Assembly: GCF_029319185.1 (NCBI RefSeq)
Contig: NZ_CP119754.1
Location: 3,348,001 to 3,412,000, forward strand
Length of the DNA: 64,000 nt
Origin: Superficieibacter sp. HKU1
GTDB lineage: Bacteria > Pseudomonadota > Gammaproteobacteria > Enterobacterales > Enterobacteriaceae
Direction of reading: 5' to 3'
Shown here: positions 1 through 8,760 of the stretch, one piece after another
Layout of the letters: each line of letters begins with the position of its first letter
How positions within the stretch are numbered: the stretch's first letter is position 1
Notes under the pieces: generated by a model
Database searches by the model: none
Seen by the model: the letters and a program-made list of their open reading frames with translations, nothing else
What the model was told of the DNA's origin: nothing
Translations under genes and position numbers: made by a program

Positions 1-1305
1 ACTCAGAGCATTTCCGAGCTGCGTAAATCGCTGCGAGACGGCGATGAACACAGTCCCGAATATATCGTTACCGTTCCCAAACGGGGTTATAAACTCACCG
101 CATCGGTGGTCTGGCCGGACGAGACGGACATCGCGAGCGCACTTCCGCCGGTCCCGGCCTCCGCCGCACCTGCCGAAATGCCTGCCGCGCCTGCGCCCTC
201 ACCAACCGCGCCCCTTCCCGCGGTGAAAACGGGAAAATCCCGCATTGGCACCTGGCTTTTGTTCCTGCTCTCGTTGATTGCGCTGATAGCGCTGATTTTG
301 ATGTCGGTCATTCACCACTCTCCGGCAGTGACAAAATCGCGGCTGCTGCTGAATCCCCGCGATATCGATGTGCGCTTTGACGGCGGCAACTCCTGTAATA
401 ACTGGGTTTCGCAGAAGTCTTATGCTATTGGACTCGGTGGGCTTATCACCACGTCGCTGAATACGTTCTCTACCTATATGGTGCATGACAAAACCAATTA
501 CAGCGTCAATGAACCCAGCAGTTCCGGGAAAACGCTGACGATCCGCTTTGTTAATCAGCGCCATTATCGCGCCCAGCAGTGTTTTATGTCGGTACTTCTG
601 CTGGATAATGCTGACGGCTCGACCATGCTGGATAAGCGTTATTTTATTACCGACACTAATCAGATCGCCATCCAGGACGATCTGTTTAACAGTCTGTCAG
701 TCGTGCTGACGCAGCCCTGGCCCGAAAGCATGCAGGCACAGCTTGCCCAGTTCCGCGTTCCACAGCCCACCTCATTATCGCGCTTATACGAAGCGCGTCA
801 GCTGGCCTTTAGCGGCGATGTGCAATCGCTGAATAAAGCCAGCGCGCTGCTGGATACACTCACTAAACAATCGCCTGAATTTACCTATGCCTGGGAAGGA
901 AAAGTGCTGGTGGATGTCCTGCGTCAATCTCAACAGACATTCGATGCTCAGCAAGCAGCAGCATTAGAGGCAGAACTGAAAAAGTTAGAGCAAATTCCCG
1001 GTATTCAGCAAACATCCTTATTCTATAAAGTGCAGACGATTTATTTATTGGGCAAAGGCAATGTCGATGATGCCTACAATGCCATCAATAAAAGCATTGC
1101 TCTGGAGATGTCATGGCTGAACTATGTGCTGCTGGGGAAAGTATACGAGATGAAAGGTGAAAACCGGCTGGCGGCAGATGCCTATCTCACCGCATTTAAT
1201 TTGCGTCCCGGCGAAAACACCTTGTACTGGATTGAAAATGGCATATTTCAGACATCCATAGACAAAGTTGTACCTTACCTTAAGGTTTTTCTTGCTAAAG
1301 AATAA
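1..1305 (+). CDS. cadC: CadC, acid- and lysine-sensing transcriptional activator of cadBA (5' end cut off by the window)
   Basis: The reading frame is open from base 1, so about 75-80 N-terminal residues lie outside the window if the protein has the usual length of about 512. The first visible residues are the end of a winged-helix OmpR-type DNA-binding domain (VTVPKRGYKL). A Pro/Ala-rich linker follows, then one membrane helix at partial residues about 82-104, then a periplasmic sensor domain. Two periplasmic cysteines (partial residues 132 and 194) match the redox-sensitive disulfide pair known in E. coli CadC; the loop between them is two residues shorter here. The family binds the cadBA promoter directly from the membrane at low pH with lysine present. 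cadB follows in the same direction after 351 bp, as expected for its target. Confidence 0.96.
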   Translation, partial: TQSISELRKSLRDGDEHSPEYIVTVPKRGYKLTASVVWPDETDIASALPPVPASAAPAEMPAAPAPSPTAPLPAVKTGKSRIGTWLLFLLSLIALIALILMSVIHHSPAVTKSRLLLNPRDIDVRFDGGNSCNNWVSQKSYAIGLGGLITTSLNTFSTYMVHDKTNYSVNEPSSSGKTLTIRFVNQRHYRAQQCFMSVLLLDNADGSTMLDKRYFITDTNQIAIQDDLFNSLSVVLTQPWPESMQAQLAQFRVPQPTSLSRLYEARQLAFSGDVQSLNKASALLDTLTKQSPEFTYAWEGKVLVDVLRQSQQTFDAQQAAALEAELKKLEQIPGIQQTSLFYKVQTIYLLGKGNVDDAYNAINKSIALEMSWLNYVLLGKVYEMKGENRLAADAYLTAFNLRPGENTLYWIENGIFQTSIDKVVPYLKVFLAKE

Positions 1306-1312
1306 TGCGAAG

Positions 1313-1351
1313 GCTGGCATCAGTGAAAGAAATAGTTTAATTGATGCCAGC
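1313..1351. repeat. 10-bp perfect inverted repeat just after cadC
   Basis: GCTGGCATCA at 1313-1322 is exactly complemented by TGATGCCAGC at 1342-1351, with a 19-base loop. It begins 8 bases after the cadC stop codon. No clear T-run follows on the plus strand, so it may be a weak terminator or an mRNA 3'-end stabiliser rather than a classical intrinsic terminator. Confidence 0.6.
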
Positions 1352-1656
1352 AAAACGTAATAAAAATGTTATTAAAAATATTAAATGTTAAGTTTAATAA
1401 CACAAAACCCGCCGGTAAAATCTCTTACAACTCCATGTAAATAAAGCATGTTTATCTTTTCCTGACAGATTTGTTTATCTTTTTTATGTTACCTGTAAAA
1501 GCTCAAGTTATCACTTTTACGATGTTTGTGTTTATTTCACTTTTACTTTAGGACTTTACTTAGCCTGCTCAGTAATCTTATCGGCAGTTGGACGGGTCAA
1601 TGATTATTTATGATTCACCGATCCGGTTCTCAAAATACCGCTGAGGAGATATAAAC
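1352..1656 (+). promoter_or_regulatory. cadC-cadB intergenic region, presumed cadBA promoter (Pcad)
   Basis: This AT-rich stretch contains no convincing ORF and lies directly before cadB. In E. coli the equivalent region holds two CadC sites and H-NS binding regions upstream of the cadBA start. The A/T tracts at 1360-1560 fit that pattern, but I could not place a convincing -35/-10 pair or define the CadC sites by eye. The ribosome-binding site of cadB is clear (GAGGAG at 1643-1648, 8 bases before ATG). The role is inferred from position. Confidence 0.55.
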
Positions 1657-2982
1657 ATGAGTTCTGCCAAAAAAATCGGGCTATTTGCCTGTACCGGTGT
1701 GGTTGCCGGTAATATGATGGGGAGTGGGATTGCCTTATTACCCGCGAACCTCGCCAGCATCGGAGGCATTGCTATTTGGGGTTGGGTAATATCTATTATC
1801 GGCGCTATGTCTCTGGCTTATGTCTATGCCCGACTGGCAACCAAAAACCCGCAGCAGGGTGGTCCGATTGCGTACGCTGGTGAATTATCTCCGGCATTCG
1901 GTTTTCAGACTGGCGTCCTTTATTACCACGCGAACTGGATTGGTAACCTGGCCATCGGCATTACCGCCGTTTCCTACCTTTCCACCTACTTCCCGATTTT
2001 AAATAATCCGATTCCAGCCGGGATCGCCTGTATTGCTATCGTCTGGTTCTTTACCTTTATCAATATGCTGGGCGGAACCTGGGTAAGTCGGTTGACCACC
2101 ATTGGCCTGTTCCTCGTGCTGATCCCGGTCGTGCTGACCGCGGTGGTAGGCTGGCACTGGTTCGATATCGCTACCTATCACGCAAACTGGAACACCTCTA
2201 CCACTACCGATCCGCATGCCGTGATTAAAAGTATCCTGCTGTGCCTGTGGGCGTTTGTCGGGGTCGAATCCGCCGCCGTCAGTACCGGGATGGTGAAAAA
2301 CCCGAAACGCACTGTACCGCTGGCGACCATTCTGGGAACCGCACTGGCTGGTATTGTGTATGTGGCTGCGACTCAGGTCATGACCGGTATGTATCCGGCA
2401 TCGCAGATGGCTGCTTCAGGTGCGCCGTTCGCGCTTAGCGCCTCTACTATTCTGGGTAGCTGGGCTGCGCCGCTGGTTTCTGCGTTCACCGCCTTTGCAT
2501 GCCTGACCTCGCTGGGTTCCTGGATGATGCTGGTCGGTCAGGCAGGTGTACGCGCCGCTAACGATGGTAACTTCCCGAAAGTGTACGGCGAACTGGATAA
2601 AAACGGTATTCCGAAGAAAGGCCTGCTGCTGGCCGCTCTGAAAATGACCGGTCTGATGATCATCATCACCATCATGAACTCCAGCGGTGGTAAAGCCTCC
2701 GACCTGTTCGGTGAACTGACCGGTATTGCAGTGCTGTTGACCATGCTGCCTTACTTTTACTCCTGCGTTGATCTGATCCGCTTTGAAGGCATCAACGTTC
2801 GCAATGCGGTAAGCCTGGTCTGTTCGGTTCTCGGCTGCGCGTTCTGCTTCATCGCGCTGATGGGTGCCAGCTCCTTCGAACTGTCCGGCACCTTTATCGT
2901 CAGCCTGATCATTCTGATGTTCTACGGTCGCAAAATGCACCAGCGCCAGAACACGGAAGACGGTACTGTCGAAGCACTTTAA
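1657..2982 (+). CDS. cadB: CadB, lysine/cadaverine antiporter
   Basis: The product has 441 residues, close to the 444 of E. coli CadB. It is an APC-superfamily inner-membrane protein with about 12 hydrophobic segments. The N-terminal GNMMGSGIALLPANLA stretch matches the unwound first helix where APC transporters bind substrate. CadB takes up lysine and exports cadaverine made by CadA, removing one proton per cycle from the acid-stressed cytoplasm. It is the first gene of the cadBA operon, with a strong Shine-Dalgarno sequence and 81 bp to cadA. Regulation by CadC is inferred from the gene immediately upstream. Confidence 0.97.
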   Translation: MSSAKKIGLFACTGVVAGNMMGSGIALLPANLASIGGIAIWGWVISIIGAMSLAYVYARLATKNPQQGGPIAYAGELSPAFGFQTGVLYYHANWIGNLAIGITAVSYLSTYFPILNNPIPAGIACIAIVWFFTFINMLGGTWVSRLTTIGLFLVLIPVVLTAVVGWHWFDIATYHANWNTSTTTDPHAVIKSILLCLWAFVGVESAAVSTGMVKNPKRTVPLATILGTALAGIVYVAATQVMTGMYPASQMAASGAPFALSASTILGSWAAPLVSAFTAFACLTSLGSWMMLVGQAGVRAANDGNFPKVYGELDKNGIPKKGLLLAALKMTGLMIIITIMNSSGGKASDLFGELTGIAVLLTMLPYFYSCVDLIRFEGINVRNAVSLVCSVLGCAFCFIALMGASSFELSGTFIVSLIILMFYGRKMHQRQNTEDGTVEAL

Positions 2983-3063
2983 TCACTACTCCCTAATTTC
3001 AAGGCTCTTCTCTTCACCTGCCACATCGTCGCGGGAAGGGCCTCCTTTATCTGGAATAAGACT

Positions 3064-5214
3064 ATGTCTATGAACGTTATTGCCATCATGAATCACATGG
3101 GTGTCTATTTCAAAGAAGAGCCTATTCGTGAACTGCACCGCGCGCTGGAAGGGTTGAACTTCCGCATCGTTTATCCGAACGACCGCGAAGATTTACTGAA
3201 ACTGATTGAAAATAATGCCCGCCTTTGCGGTGTGATTTTCGACTGGGATAAATACAATCTCGAACTGTGCGAGGAAATCAGCGCGCTGAACGAGTACATG
3301 CCGGTTTATGCTTTCGCTAACAGCTATTCAACGCTGGATGTTAGCCTGAACGATCTGCGCATGCAGGTTCGTTTCTTCGAATATGCCCTCGGCGCCGCTG
3401 CCGATATCGCGGCCAAAATTCGTCAGAATACCGATGAATACATTGACACCATTCTGCCGCCGCTGACCAAAGCGCTGTTCAAATATGTTCGCGAAGGCAA
3501 ATACACCTTCTGTACGCCGGGCCACATGGGCGGTACCGCGTTCCAGAAAAGCCCGGTCGGCAGCATCTTTTACGATTTCTTTGGTCCAAACACCATGAAA
3601 TCAGACGTGTCGATTTCTGTCTCCGAGCTGGGCTCTCTGCTGGATCATACCGGTCCGCATAAAGAAGCCGAAGAGTATATCGCCCGCGTGTTTAACGCCG
3701 AGCGTAGCTACATGGTAACTAACGGTACATCGACCGCCAACAAAATCGTCGGCATGTACTCGGCACCTGCGGGCAGCACCGTGCTGATTGACCGTAACTG
3801 CCACAAATCGCTGACGCACCTGATGATGATGAGCGACATTACGCCGATTTACTTCCGTCCGACGCGTAACGCCTACGGCATTCTCGGCGGTATTCCGCAG
3901 AGTGAATTCCAGCGCGCCACCATTGAAAAACGCGTAAAAGAGACGCCAAACGCCACCTGGCCGGTGCATGCGGTGATCACCAACTCGACCTATGACGGCC
4001 TGCTGTATAACACCGACTACATCAAGAAAACGCTGGATGTGAAATCCATCCATTTTGATTCCGCCTGGGTACCGTATACCAACTTCTCCCCGATCTATGC
4101 CGGTAAGTGCGGGATGAGCGGCGGTCGCGTTGAAGGCAAGGTTATCTATGAAACCCAGTCCACGCACAAACTGCTGGCGGCGTTCTCTCAGGCATCCATG
4201 ATCCACGTGAAAGGTGACGTTAACGAAGAGACCTTCAACGAAGCCTTTATGATGCATACCACCACCTCTCCGCATTACGGCATCGTGGCCTCTACCGAGA
4301 CCGCAGCGGCAATGATGAAGGGGAATGCCGGTAAGCGTCTGATCAATGGTTCTATTGAGCGTGCGATTAAGTTCCGTAAAGAGATCAAACGCCTGAAAGG
4401 TGAATCCGACGGCTGGTTCTTTGATGTCTGGCAGCCAGAACATATCGATGGCCCGGAATGCTGGCCGCTGCGCTCCGACAGCGCATGGCACGGCTTCAAA
4501 AATATCGATAACGAACATATGTACCTTGACCCGATCAAAGTCACCATTCTGATGCCAGGTATGAAGAAAGACGGCACCATGGATGATTTTGGTATTCCGG
4601 CAAGTCTGGTCGCCAAATACCTCGACGAACGCGGCATCATCGTGGAAAAAACCGGGCCGTACAACCTGCTGTTCCTGTTCAGCATCGGTATCGATAAAAC
4701 CAAAGCGCTGAGCCTGCTGCGCGCGCTGACCGAATTTAAACGCGCGTTCGACCTGAACCTGCGGGTGAAAAATATCCTGCCTTCGCTGTATCAGGAAGCG
4801 CCGGAGTTTTATGAAAATATGCGTATTCAGGACCTGGCGCAGAATATTCATAAACTGATTGCGCACCATGATCTGCCGGACCTGATGTTCCGCGCGTTTG
4901 AAGTGCTGCCGTCGATGGAAATGACGCCGTATACCGCGTTCCAGAAAGAGCTGCACGGTGAAACCGAAGAGGTGTATCTCGAAGAGATGGTGGGTCGCGT
5001 TAACGCCAACATGATCCTCCCCTACCCTCCGGGTGTGCCGCTGGTGATGCCGGGTGAGATGATCACCGACGCCAGCCGTCCGGTACTGGAGTTCCTGCAA
5101 ATGCTCTGCGAAATCGGCGCGCATTATCCGGGCTTCGAAACCGATATTCACGGTGCCTATCGTCAGGCGGACGGTCGTTATACCGTTAAGGTGCTGAAAG
5201 AGAATAACAAGTAA
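3064..5214 (+). CDS. cadA: CadA, acid-inducible lysine decarboxylase
   Basis: This PLP-dependent fold-type I decarboxylase converts lysine to cadaverine and CO2 in the cytoplasm, consuming a proton. An N-terminal wing (receiver-like) domain is followed by the catalytic core. STHKLLAAF carries the PLP lysine at residue 369 counted from this start, equivalent to E. coli Lys367. Length is 716 residues against 715 in E. coli. Two in-frame ATGs are possible: 3064 lies 7 bases after GGAA, while 3070 gives the start MNVIAIMNHMG used in E. coli. I kept 3064 on spacing, but 3070 is equally plausible from homology. The operon ends in a hairpin at 5223-5254. Confidence 0.97.
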   Translation: MSMNVIAIMNHMGVYFKEEPIRELHRALEGLNFRIVYPNDREDLLKLIENNARLCGVIFDWDKYNLELCEEISALNEYMPVYAFANSYSTLDVSLNDLRMQVRFFEYALGAAADIAAKIRQNTDEYIDTILPPLTKALFKYVREGKYTFCTPGHMGGTAFQKSPVGSIFYDFFGPNTMKSDVSISVSELGSLLDHTGPHKEAEEYIARVFNAERSYMVTNGTSTANKIVGMYSAPAGSTVLIDRNCHKSLTHLMMMSDITPIYFRPTRNAYGILGGIPQSEFQRATIEKRVKETPNATWPVHAVITNSTYDGLLYNTDYIKKTLDVKSIHFDSAWVPYTNFSPIYAGKCGMSGGRVEGKVIYETQSTHKLLAAFSQASMIHVKGDVNEETFNEAFMMHTTTSPHYGIVASTETAAAMMKGNAGKRLINGSIERAIKFRKEIKRLKGESDGWFFDVWQPEHIDGPECWPLRSDSAWHGFKNIDNEHMYLDPIKVTILMPGMKKDGTMDDFGIPASLVAKYLDERGIIVEKTGPYNLLFLFSIGIDKTKALSLLRALTEFKRAFDLNLRVKNILPSLYQEAPEFYENMRIQDLAQNIHKLIAHHDLPDLMFRAFEVLPSMEMTPYTAFQKELHGETEEVYLEEMVGRVNANMILPYPPGVPLVMPGEMITDASRPVLEFLQMLCEIGAHYPGFETDIHGAYRQADGRYTVKVLKENNK

Positions 5215-5222
5215 GTTAAACC

Positions 5223-5254
5223 CTGAAGAGAAGCGGCCTGCCGCTTCCCTTCAG
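5223..5254 (+). terminator. Hairpin after cadA
   Basis: A 14-base arm at 5223-5236 pairs with 5241-5254 with one mismatch and a CCTG loop, starting 8 bases after the cadA stop. It lacks a strong T-run, so it may be an imperfect terminator. A second small hairpin (CTGACA/TGTCAG, 5259-5278) follows it. Confidence 0.5.
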
Positions 5255-5390
5255 ACCGCTGACAAAGTGGGTTGTCAGGGGAAACGCCGGGATTAGGTTT
5301 CCGGAGGGAGGCCCAGCCCGCTGGTCGCTCCGTGTTCCACGGACGGTTTGTCATTAACCGCCTCGTTTTTTCAAAGTACAAGGACTCGAC

Positions 5391-6836
5391 ATGAAAACAC
5401 CCTCACAACCGCGCGCGATTTATTACATCGTGGCGATTCAAATTTGGGAATATTTCAGCTTTTACGGCATGCGTGCCCTGCTTATCCTTTATCTCACTCA
5501 TCAGCTTGGCTTTAATGATAGCCACGCCATCAATCTCTTCAGCGCTTACGCTTCTCTGGTTTATGTCACTCCTGTTCTCGGCGGCTGGCTTGCCGACCGC
5601 CTGCTCGGTAATCGCACGGCGGTCATCGCTGGCGCATTGCTGATGACGCTCGGCCATATCGTGCTGGGGCTGGGATCCAATTCCGCGCAGAGTTTGTACC
5701 TCGCACTGGCGATTATTATCTGCGGCTACGGCCTGTTTAAATCCAATATCAGCTGCCTGCTGGGCGAGCTTTATGCTTCGGACGATCCCCGACGCGACGG
5801 CGGATTTTCCCTGCTTTACGCGGCCGGGAATGTCGGCTCCATCGCGGCACCCATCGCCTGCGGGCTGGCAGCGCAGTGGTACGGCTGGCACACCGGCTTT
5901 GCGCTGGCAGGCATTGGCATGTTCATTGGCCTGATGGTCTTTATTAGCGGTCATCGCCATTTTCATCATACGCAAAGTGTTAATCGACCAGCGCTGCGAA
6001 CGGTTAAATTCTCCCTGCCGGTCTGGAGCTGGCTGCTGCTGGCGCTGTGCATCGCGCCGTTATTCTTTACCCTGCTGCTGAAATACGATGCGGCTGGCTA
6101 TTTGCTGATGCTGGTCTGCGTCATCGCCGCCGGTATTGTAGCGCGCATTATGTTCAGGTTTCCTCAGCACCGCCGTGCGCTATGGCAAATCGTTCTGCTG
6201 ATGTTGACCGGAACCCTGTTCTGGGTGCTCGCCCAGCAGGGCGGCAGCTCGATTAGTTTGTTTATCGATCGCTTTGTGAATCGTCACTGGCTGAACGTTG
6301 AGGTGCCAACGGCGCTGTTTCAGTCGGTGAATGCGGTGGCGGTGATGGTCGCAGGCGTGGTCCTGGCATGGCTGGTCAGCCCTCAGACCCCGGCGCTGCG
6401 CGTATGGCTGAAATTTGCGGTCGGGTTGTTGTTGATGAGTGCGGGTTTCCTGTTGCTGGCCCTGAATGCCCATAGCGCTCAACTGCACGGACAGGCATCA
6501 ATGGGGTTGATGATTGCCGGGCTGGCGCTGATGGGATTTGCCGAGCTGTTTATCGATCCGGTGGCGATGGCGCAGATCACCCGGCTTAATCTGCCCGGCG
6601 TGACAGGGGTGCTGACCGGGGTTTATATGCTGGCCACCGGCGCAGTCGCCAACTGGCTGGCCGGGATCGTCGCCCAACAAACCACCGAATCGCAGATCAG
6701 CGATGTCGCAGTGGCGGCATACGGACGCTTTTTCAGCCAGATGGGAGAATGGACGCTGGTTTGCGTGGGGTTGATGATTACGATCGTTGGCATCCGCTGG
6801 CTGGGGGGCCGTGCGGTGCGGGTCCGTTGCCAGTAG
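5391..6836 (+). CDS. dtpC: DtpC (YjdL), proton-dependent di/tripeptide transporter
   Basis: This 481-residue POT/PTR-family major facilitator (E. coli DtpC has 485) has about 14 hydrophobic segments. The first helix carries QIWEYFSFYG at the place of the family motif ExxERFxYYG. The first Glu is Gln and the Arg is Tyr, as in the atypical subgroup of bacterial POT transporters to which DtpC belongs. It imports lysine-containing dipeptides with protons. It lies 176 bp after cadA in the same direction, as also in E. coli, which supports a role in feeding lysine to the Cad system. The ATG is preceded by AAGG about 9 bases upstream. Confidence 0.94.
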   Translation: MKTPSQPRAIYYIVAIQIWEYFSFYGMRALLILYLTHQLGFNDSHAINLFSAYASLVYVTPVLGGWLADRLLGNRTAVIAGALLMTLGHIVLGLGSNSAQSLYLALAIIICGYGLFKSNISCLLGELYASDDPRRDGGFSLLYAAGNVGSIAAPIACGLAAQWYGWHTGFALAGIGMFIGLMVFISGHRHFHHTQSVNRPALRTVKFSLPVWSWLLLALCIAPLFFTLLLKYDAAGYLLMLVCVIAAGIVARIMFRFPQHRRALWQIVLLMLTGTLFWVLAQQGGSSISLFIDRFVNRHWLNVEVPTALFQSVNAVAVMVAGVVLAWLVSPQTPALRVWLKFAVGLLLMSAGFLLLALNAHSAQLHGQASMGLMIAGLALMGFAELFIDPVAMAQITRLNLPGVTGVLTGVYMLATGAVANWLAGIVAQQTTESQISDVAVAAYGRFFSQMGEWTLVCVGLMITIVGIRWLGGRAVRVRCQ

Positions 6837-6851
6837 CTATGGCGTGATTCT

Positions 6852-6947
6852 GCCCGGTGGCGCTGCGCTTACCGGGCCTACGGGTTACGTGCAACCCATT
6901 GATATAGCAAATTTTGTAGGCCGGGTAAGGCGCAGCCGCCACCCGGC
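6852..6947. repeat. REP pair (BIME) between dtpC and glnB
   Basis: Two inverted REP units face each other: 6852-6881 (GCCCGGTGGCGCTGCGC..., ending GGGCCTAC) and 6916-6947 (GTAGGCCGGG..., ending CACCCGGC). Each is itself imperfectly palindromic. They fill the gap between two convergent genes, the usual place for enterobacterial REP elements. A second copy of the same pair lies at 11474-11578. Confidence 0.9.
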
Positions 6948-6999
6948 ATAGTGTTCCGATGCGAGAGTGAGTTGATTAACGCTTACTCTCGCCGGCCTG

Positions 7000-7338
7000 T
7001 CAGATCGCTGCGTCGTCTTCTTCGCCGGTACGGATACGCACCACGCGCGCCACGTCAAAGACAAAGATTTTACCGTCGCCGATTTTTCCGGTCTGCGCGG
7101 TGCGGATAATGGTGTCCACACAGGTCTCGACGATATCGTCGGTCACCACAATTTCAATTTTCACTTTCGGCAGAAAATCCACCATATATTCCGCGCCACG
7201 ATACAGTTCGGTGTGGCCTTTTTGCCGGCCAAAACCTTTGACTTCCGTTACTGTCATTCCGGTGATGCCGACTTCGGCCAGCGCTTCACGCACATCATCC
7301 AGTTTGAAAGGTTTGATTATCGCATCGATCTTTTTCAT
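7000..7338 (-). CDS. glnB: GlnB, nitrogen regulatory protein PII
   Basis: This 112-residue cytoplasmic PII signalling protein is full length. Tyr51 in the T-loop (ELYRGAEYMVDF) is the residue uridylylated by GlnD. PII reports 2-oxoglutarate and glutamine status to NtrB and to the adenylyltransferase GlnE. The C-terminal stretch TGKIGDGKIFVFDV is the PII signature. The gene is the last of the glrK-qseG-glrR-glnB run, 84 bp after glrR, the order found in E. coli. Confidence 0.98.
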   Translation of the reverse strand: MKKIDAIIKPFKLDDVREALAEVGITGMTVTEVKGFGRQKGHTELYRGAEYMVDFLPKVKIEIVVTDDIVETCVDTIIRTAQTGKIGDGKIFVFDVARVVRIRTGEEDDAAI

Positions 7339-7422
7339 GGTGTTCCCTGGAAACGTTGTCTGGTTTATTCGCGTAAACGGTTGCTCACCGTATCATATCT
7401 CAGTCCTGAAAGGCGCGACAAA

Positions 7423-8760
7423 TTACTCTTTAAAGTCGTTGGCATCCAGTTCATGACGCGAGAGCAGTTTATAAAACTCGGTGCGGTTACGCCCCGCCAT
7501 CCGCGCCGCATGCGTCACGTTACCTTTGGTGATTTGCAGCAGCTTGCGCAGGTAGTTGAGTTCGAACTGGTTACGCGCATCGGCAAAGGTAGGCAGCGCC
7601 GTGTTTTCGCCCTCCAGCGCCTGCTCCACCAGCGCATCGCTAATTACCGGCGATGACGTGAGCGCCACGCACTGCTCAATCACATTGACCAACTGGCGTA
7701 CGTTGCCCGGCCAGCTGGCGGTCATAAGCCGCTTCATGGCATCGGTAGAAAACGCGCGCACGAAAGGTTTATGCCGATCGGCTGAAAGCCGCAGCAGATG
7801 ATTCGCCAGCAGCGGGATGTCTTCGGTGCGGTCGGCAAGCGTTGGGATCTTAAGATTCACCACGTTCAGGCGATAAAAGAGATCTTCGCGAAATTCACCG
7901 CGCGCCATCGCTTTTGGCAGGTCGCGATGGGTGGCAGAGATAATGCGTACGTCAATGTCGAGATCGCGATTGCTGCCCAGCGGACGAACCTTGCGCTCCT
8001 GAAGCACGCGCAGCAGTTTGACCTGTAATGGGATCGGCATATCGCCAATTTCATCAAGGAACAGTGTGCCGCCTTCTGCCGCCTGAAACAGCCCCTCACG
8101 GTTACTGACCGCTCCGGTAAACGCCCCGCGCGCATGGCCGAAAAGCTCGGATTCCAGCAATTGTTCCGGTAGCGCACCGCAGTTAATGGCGATAAAAGGC
8201 TGCCCACTGCGCGGGCTGGCGTTATGAATCGCCTGGGCAAACACCTCTTTCCCGGTGCCGCTCTGGCCGTTAATTAATACGCTGACGTCCGACTGGGCAA
8301 CCATTCGCGCCTGCTCAAGCAAGCGCAGCATCACCGGACTACGGGTGACAATGGATTCCCGCCACCGCTCATCGTTGGCGGGTGCCGAGTGTTCCAGCGC
8401 GTCGTTAATCGCTTTATAGAGGGCGTCTTTATCTACCGGCTTGGTCAGGAAACTAAAAACGCCCTGTCGGGTCGCGGCGACCGCATCCGGAATCGATCCG
8501 TGGGCGGTGAGAATAATCACCGGCATGCCTGGCTGGAGCTTCTGAATGCCGGCGAAGAGCTGCATGCCGTCCATCTCATCCATCCGCAGGTCGCTGATCA
8601 CTAAATCGACTTTTTCCCTGGTGAGTACGCGTAAGCCTTCCTGGCCGCTTTCCGCCGTCACCACGCTGAATCCTTCGCTGGTGAGTCGCATGCCCAGCAG
8701 CTTGAGGAGTCCGGGATCGTCGTCCACCAGTAAAAGGTGTGCAGGCTTACGGCTTATCAT
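7423..8760 (-). CDS. glrR: GlrR (YfhA/QseF), sigma54-dependent response regulator
   Basis: The product has 445 residues against 444 in E. coli. An N-terminal receiver domain has LLVDDD and the phosphoacceptor Asp in DLVISDLRMDE. A central AAA+ domain has Walker A GQSGTGKE and the sigma54 contact GAFTGA. A C-terminal Fis-type helix-turn-helix (NVTHAARMAGRNRTEFYKLL) ends it. Phosphorylated by GlrK, it activates glmY from sites TGTC-N10-GACA; three such sites are present at 11297-11409. I use the start at 8760 (MISRKPAH) because it aligns with the family start and overlaps qseG by 14 bp; an upstream in-frame start at 8817 would add 19 unrelated residues. Confidence 0.97.
   Translation of the reverse strand: MISRKPAHLLLVDDDPGLLKLLGMRLTSEGFSVVTAESGQEGLRVLTREKVDLVISDLRMDEMDGMQLFAGIQKLQPGMPVIILTAHGSIPDAVAATRQGVFSFLTKPVDKDALYKAINDALEHSAPANDERWRESIVTRSPVMLRLLEQARMVAQSDVSVLINGQSGTGKEVFAQAIHNASPRSGQPFIAINCGALPEQLLESELFGHARGAFTGAVSNREGLFQAAEGGTLFLDEIGDMPIPLQVKLLRVLQERKVRPLGSNRDLDIDVRIISATHRDLPKAMARGEFREDLFYRLNVVNLKIPTLADRTEDIPLLANHLLRLSADRHKPFVRAFSTDAMKRLMTASWPGNVRQLVNVIEQCVALTSSPVISDALVEQALEGENTALPTFADARNQFELNYLRKLLQITKGNVTHAARMAGRNRTEFYKLLSRHELDANDFKE

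Noticed and set aside
3601..5151. 516-codon minus-strand ORF opposite cadA
   Set aside because: It mirrors cadA codons, gives a His/Arg/Gln-rich low-quality product and has no ribosome-binding site; a shadow ORF.
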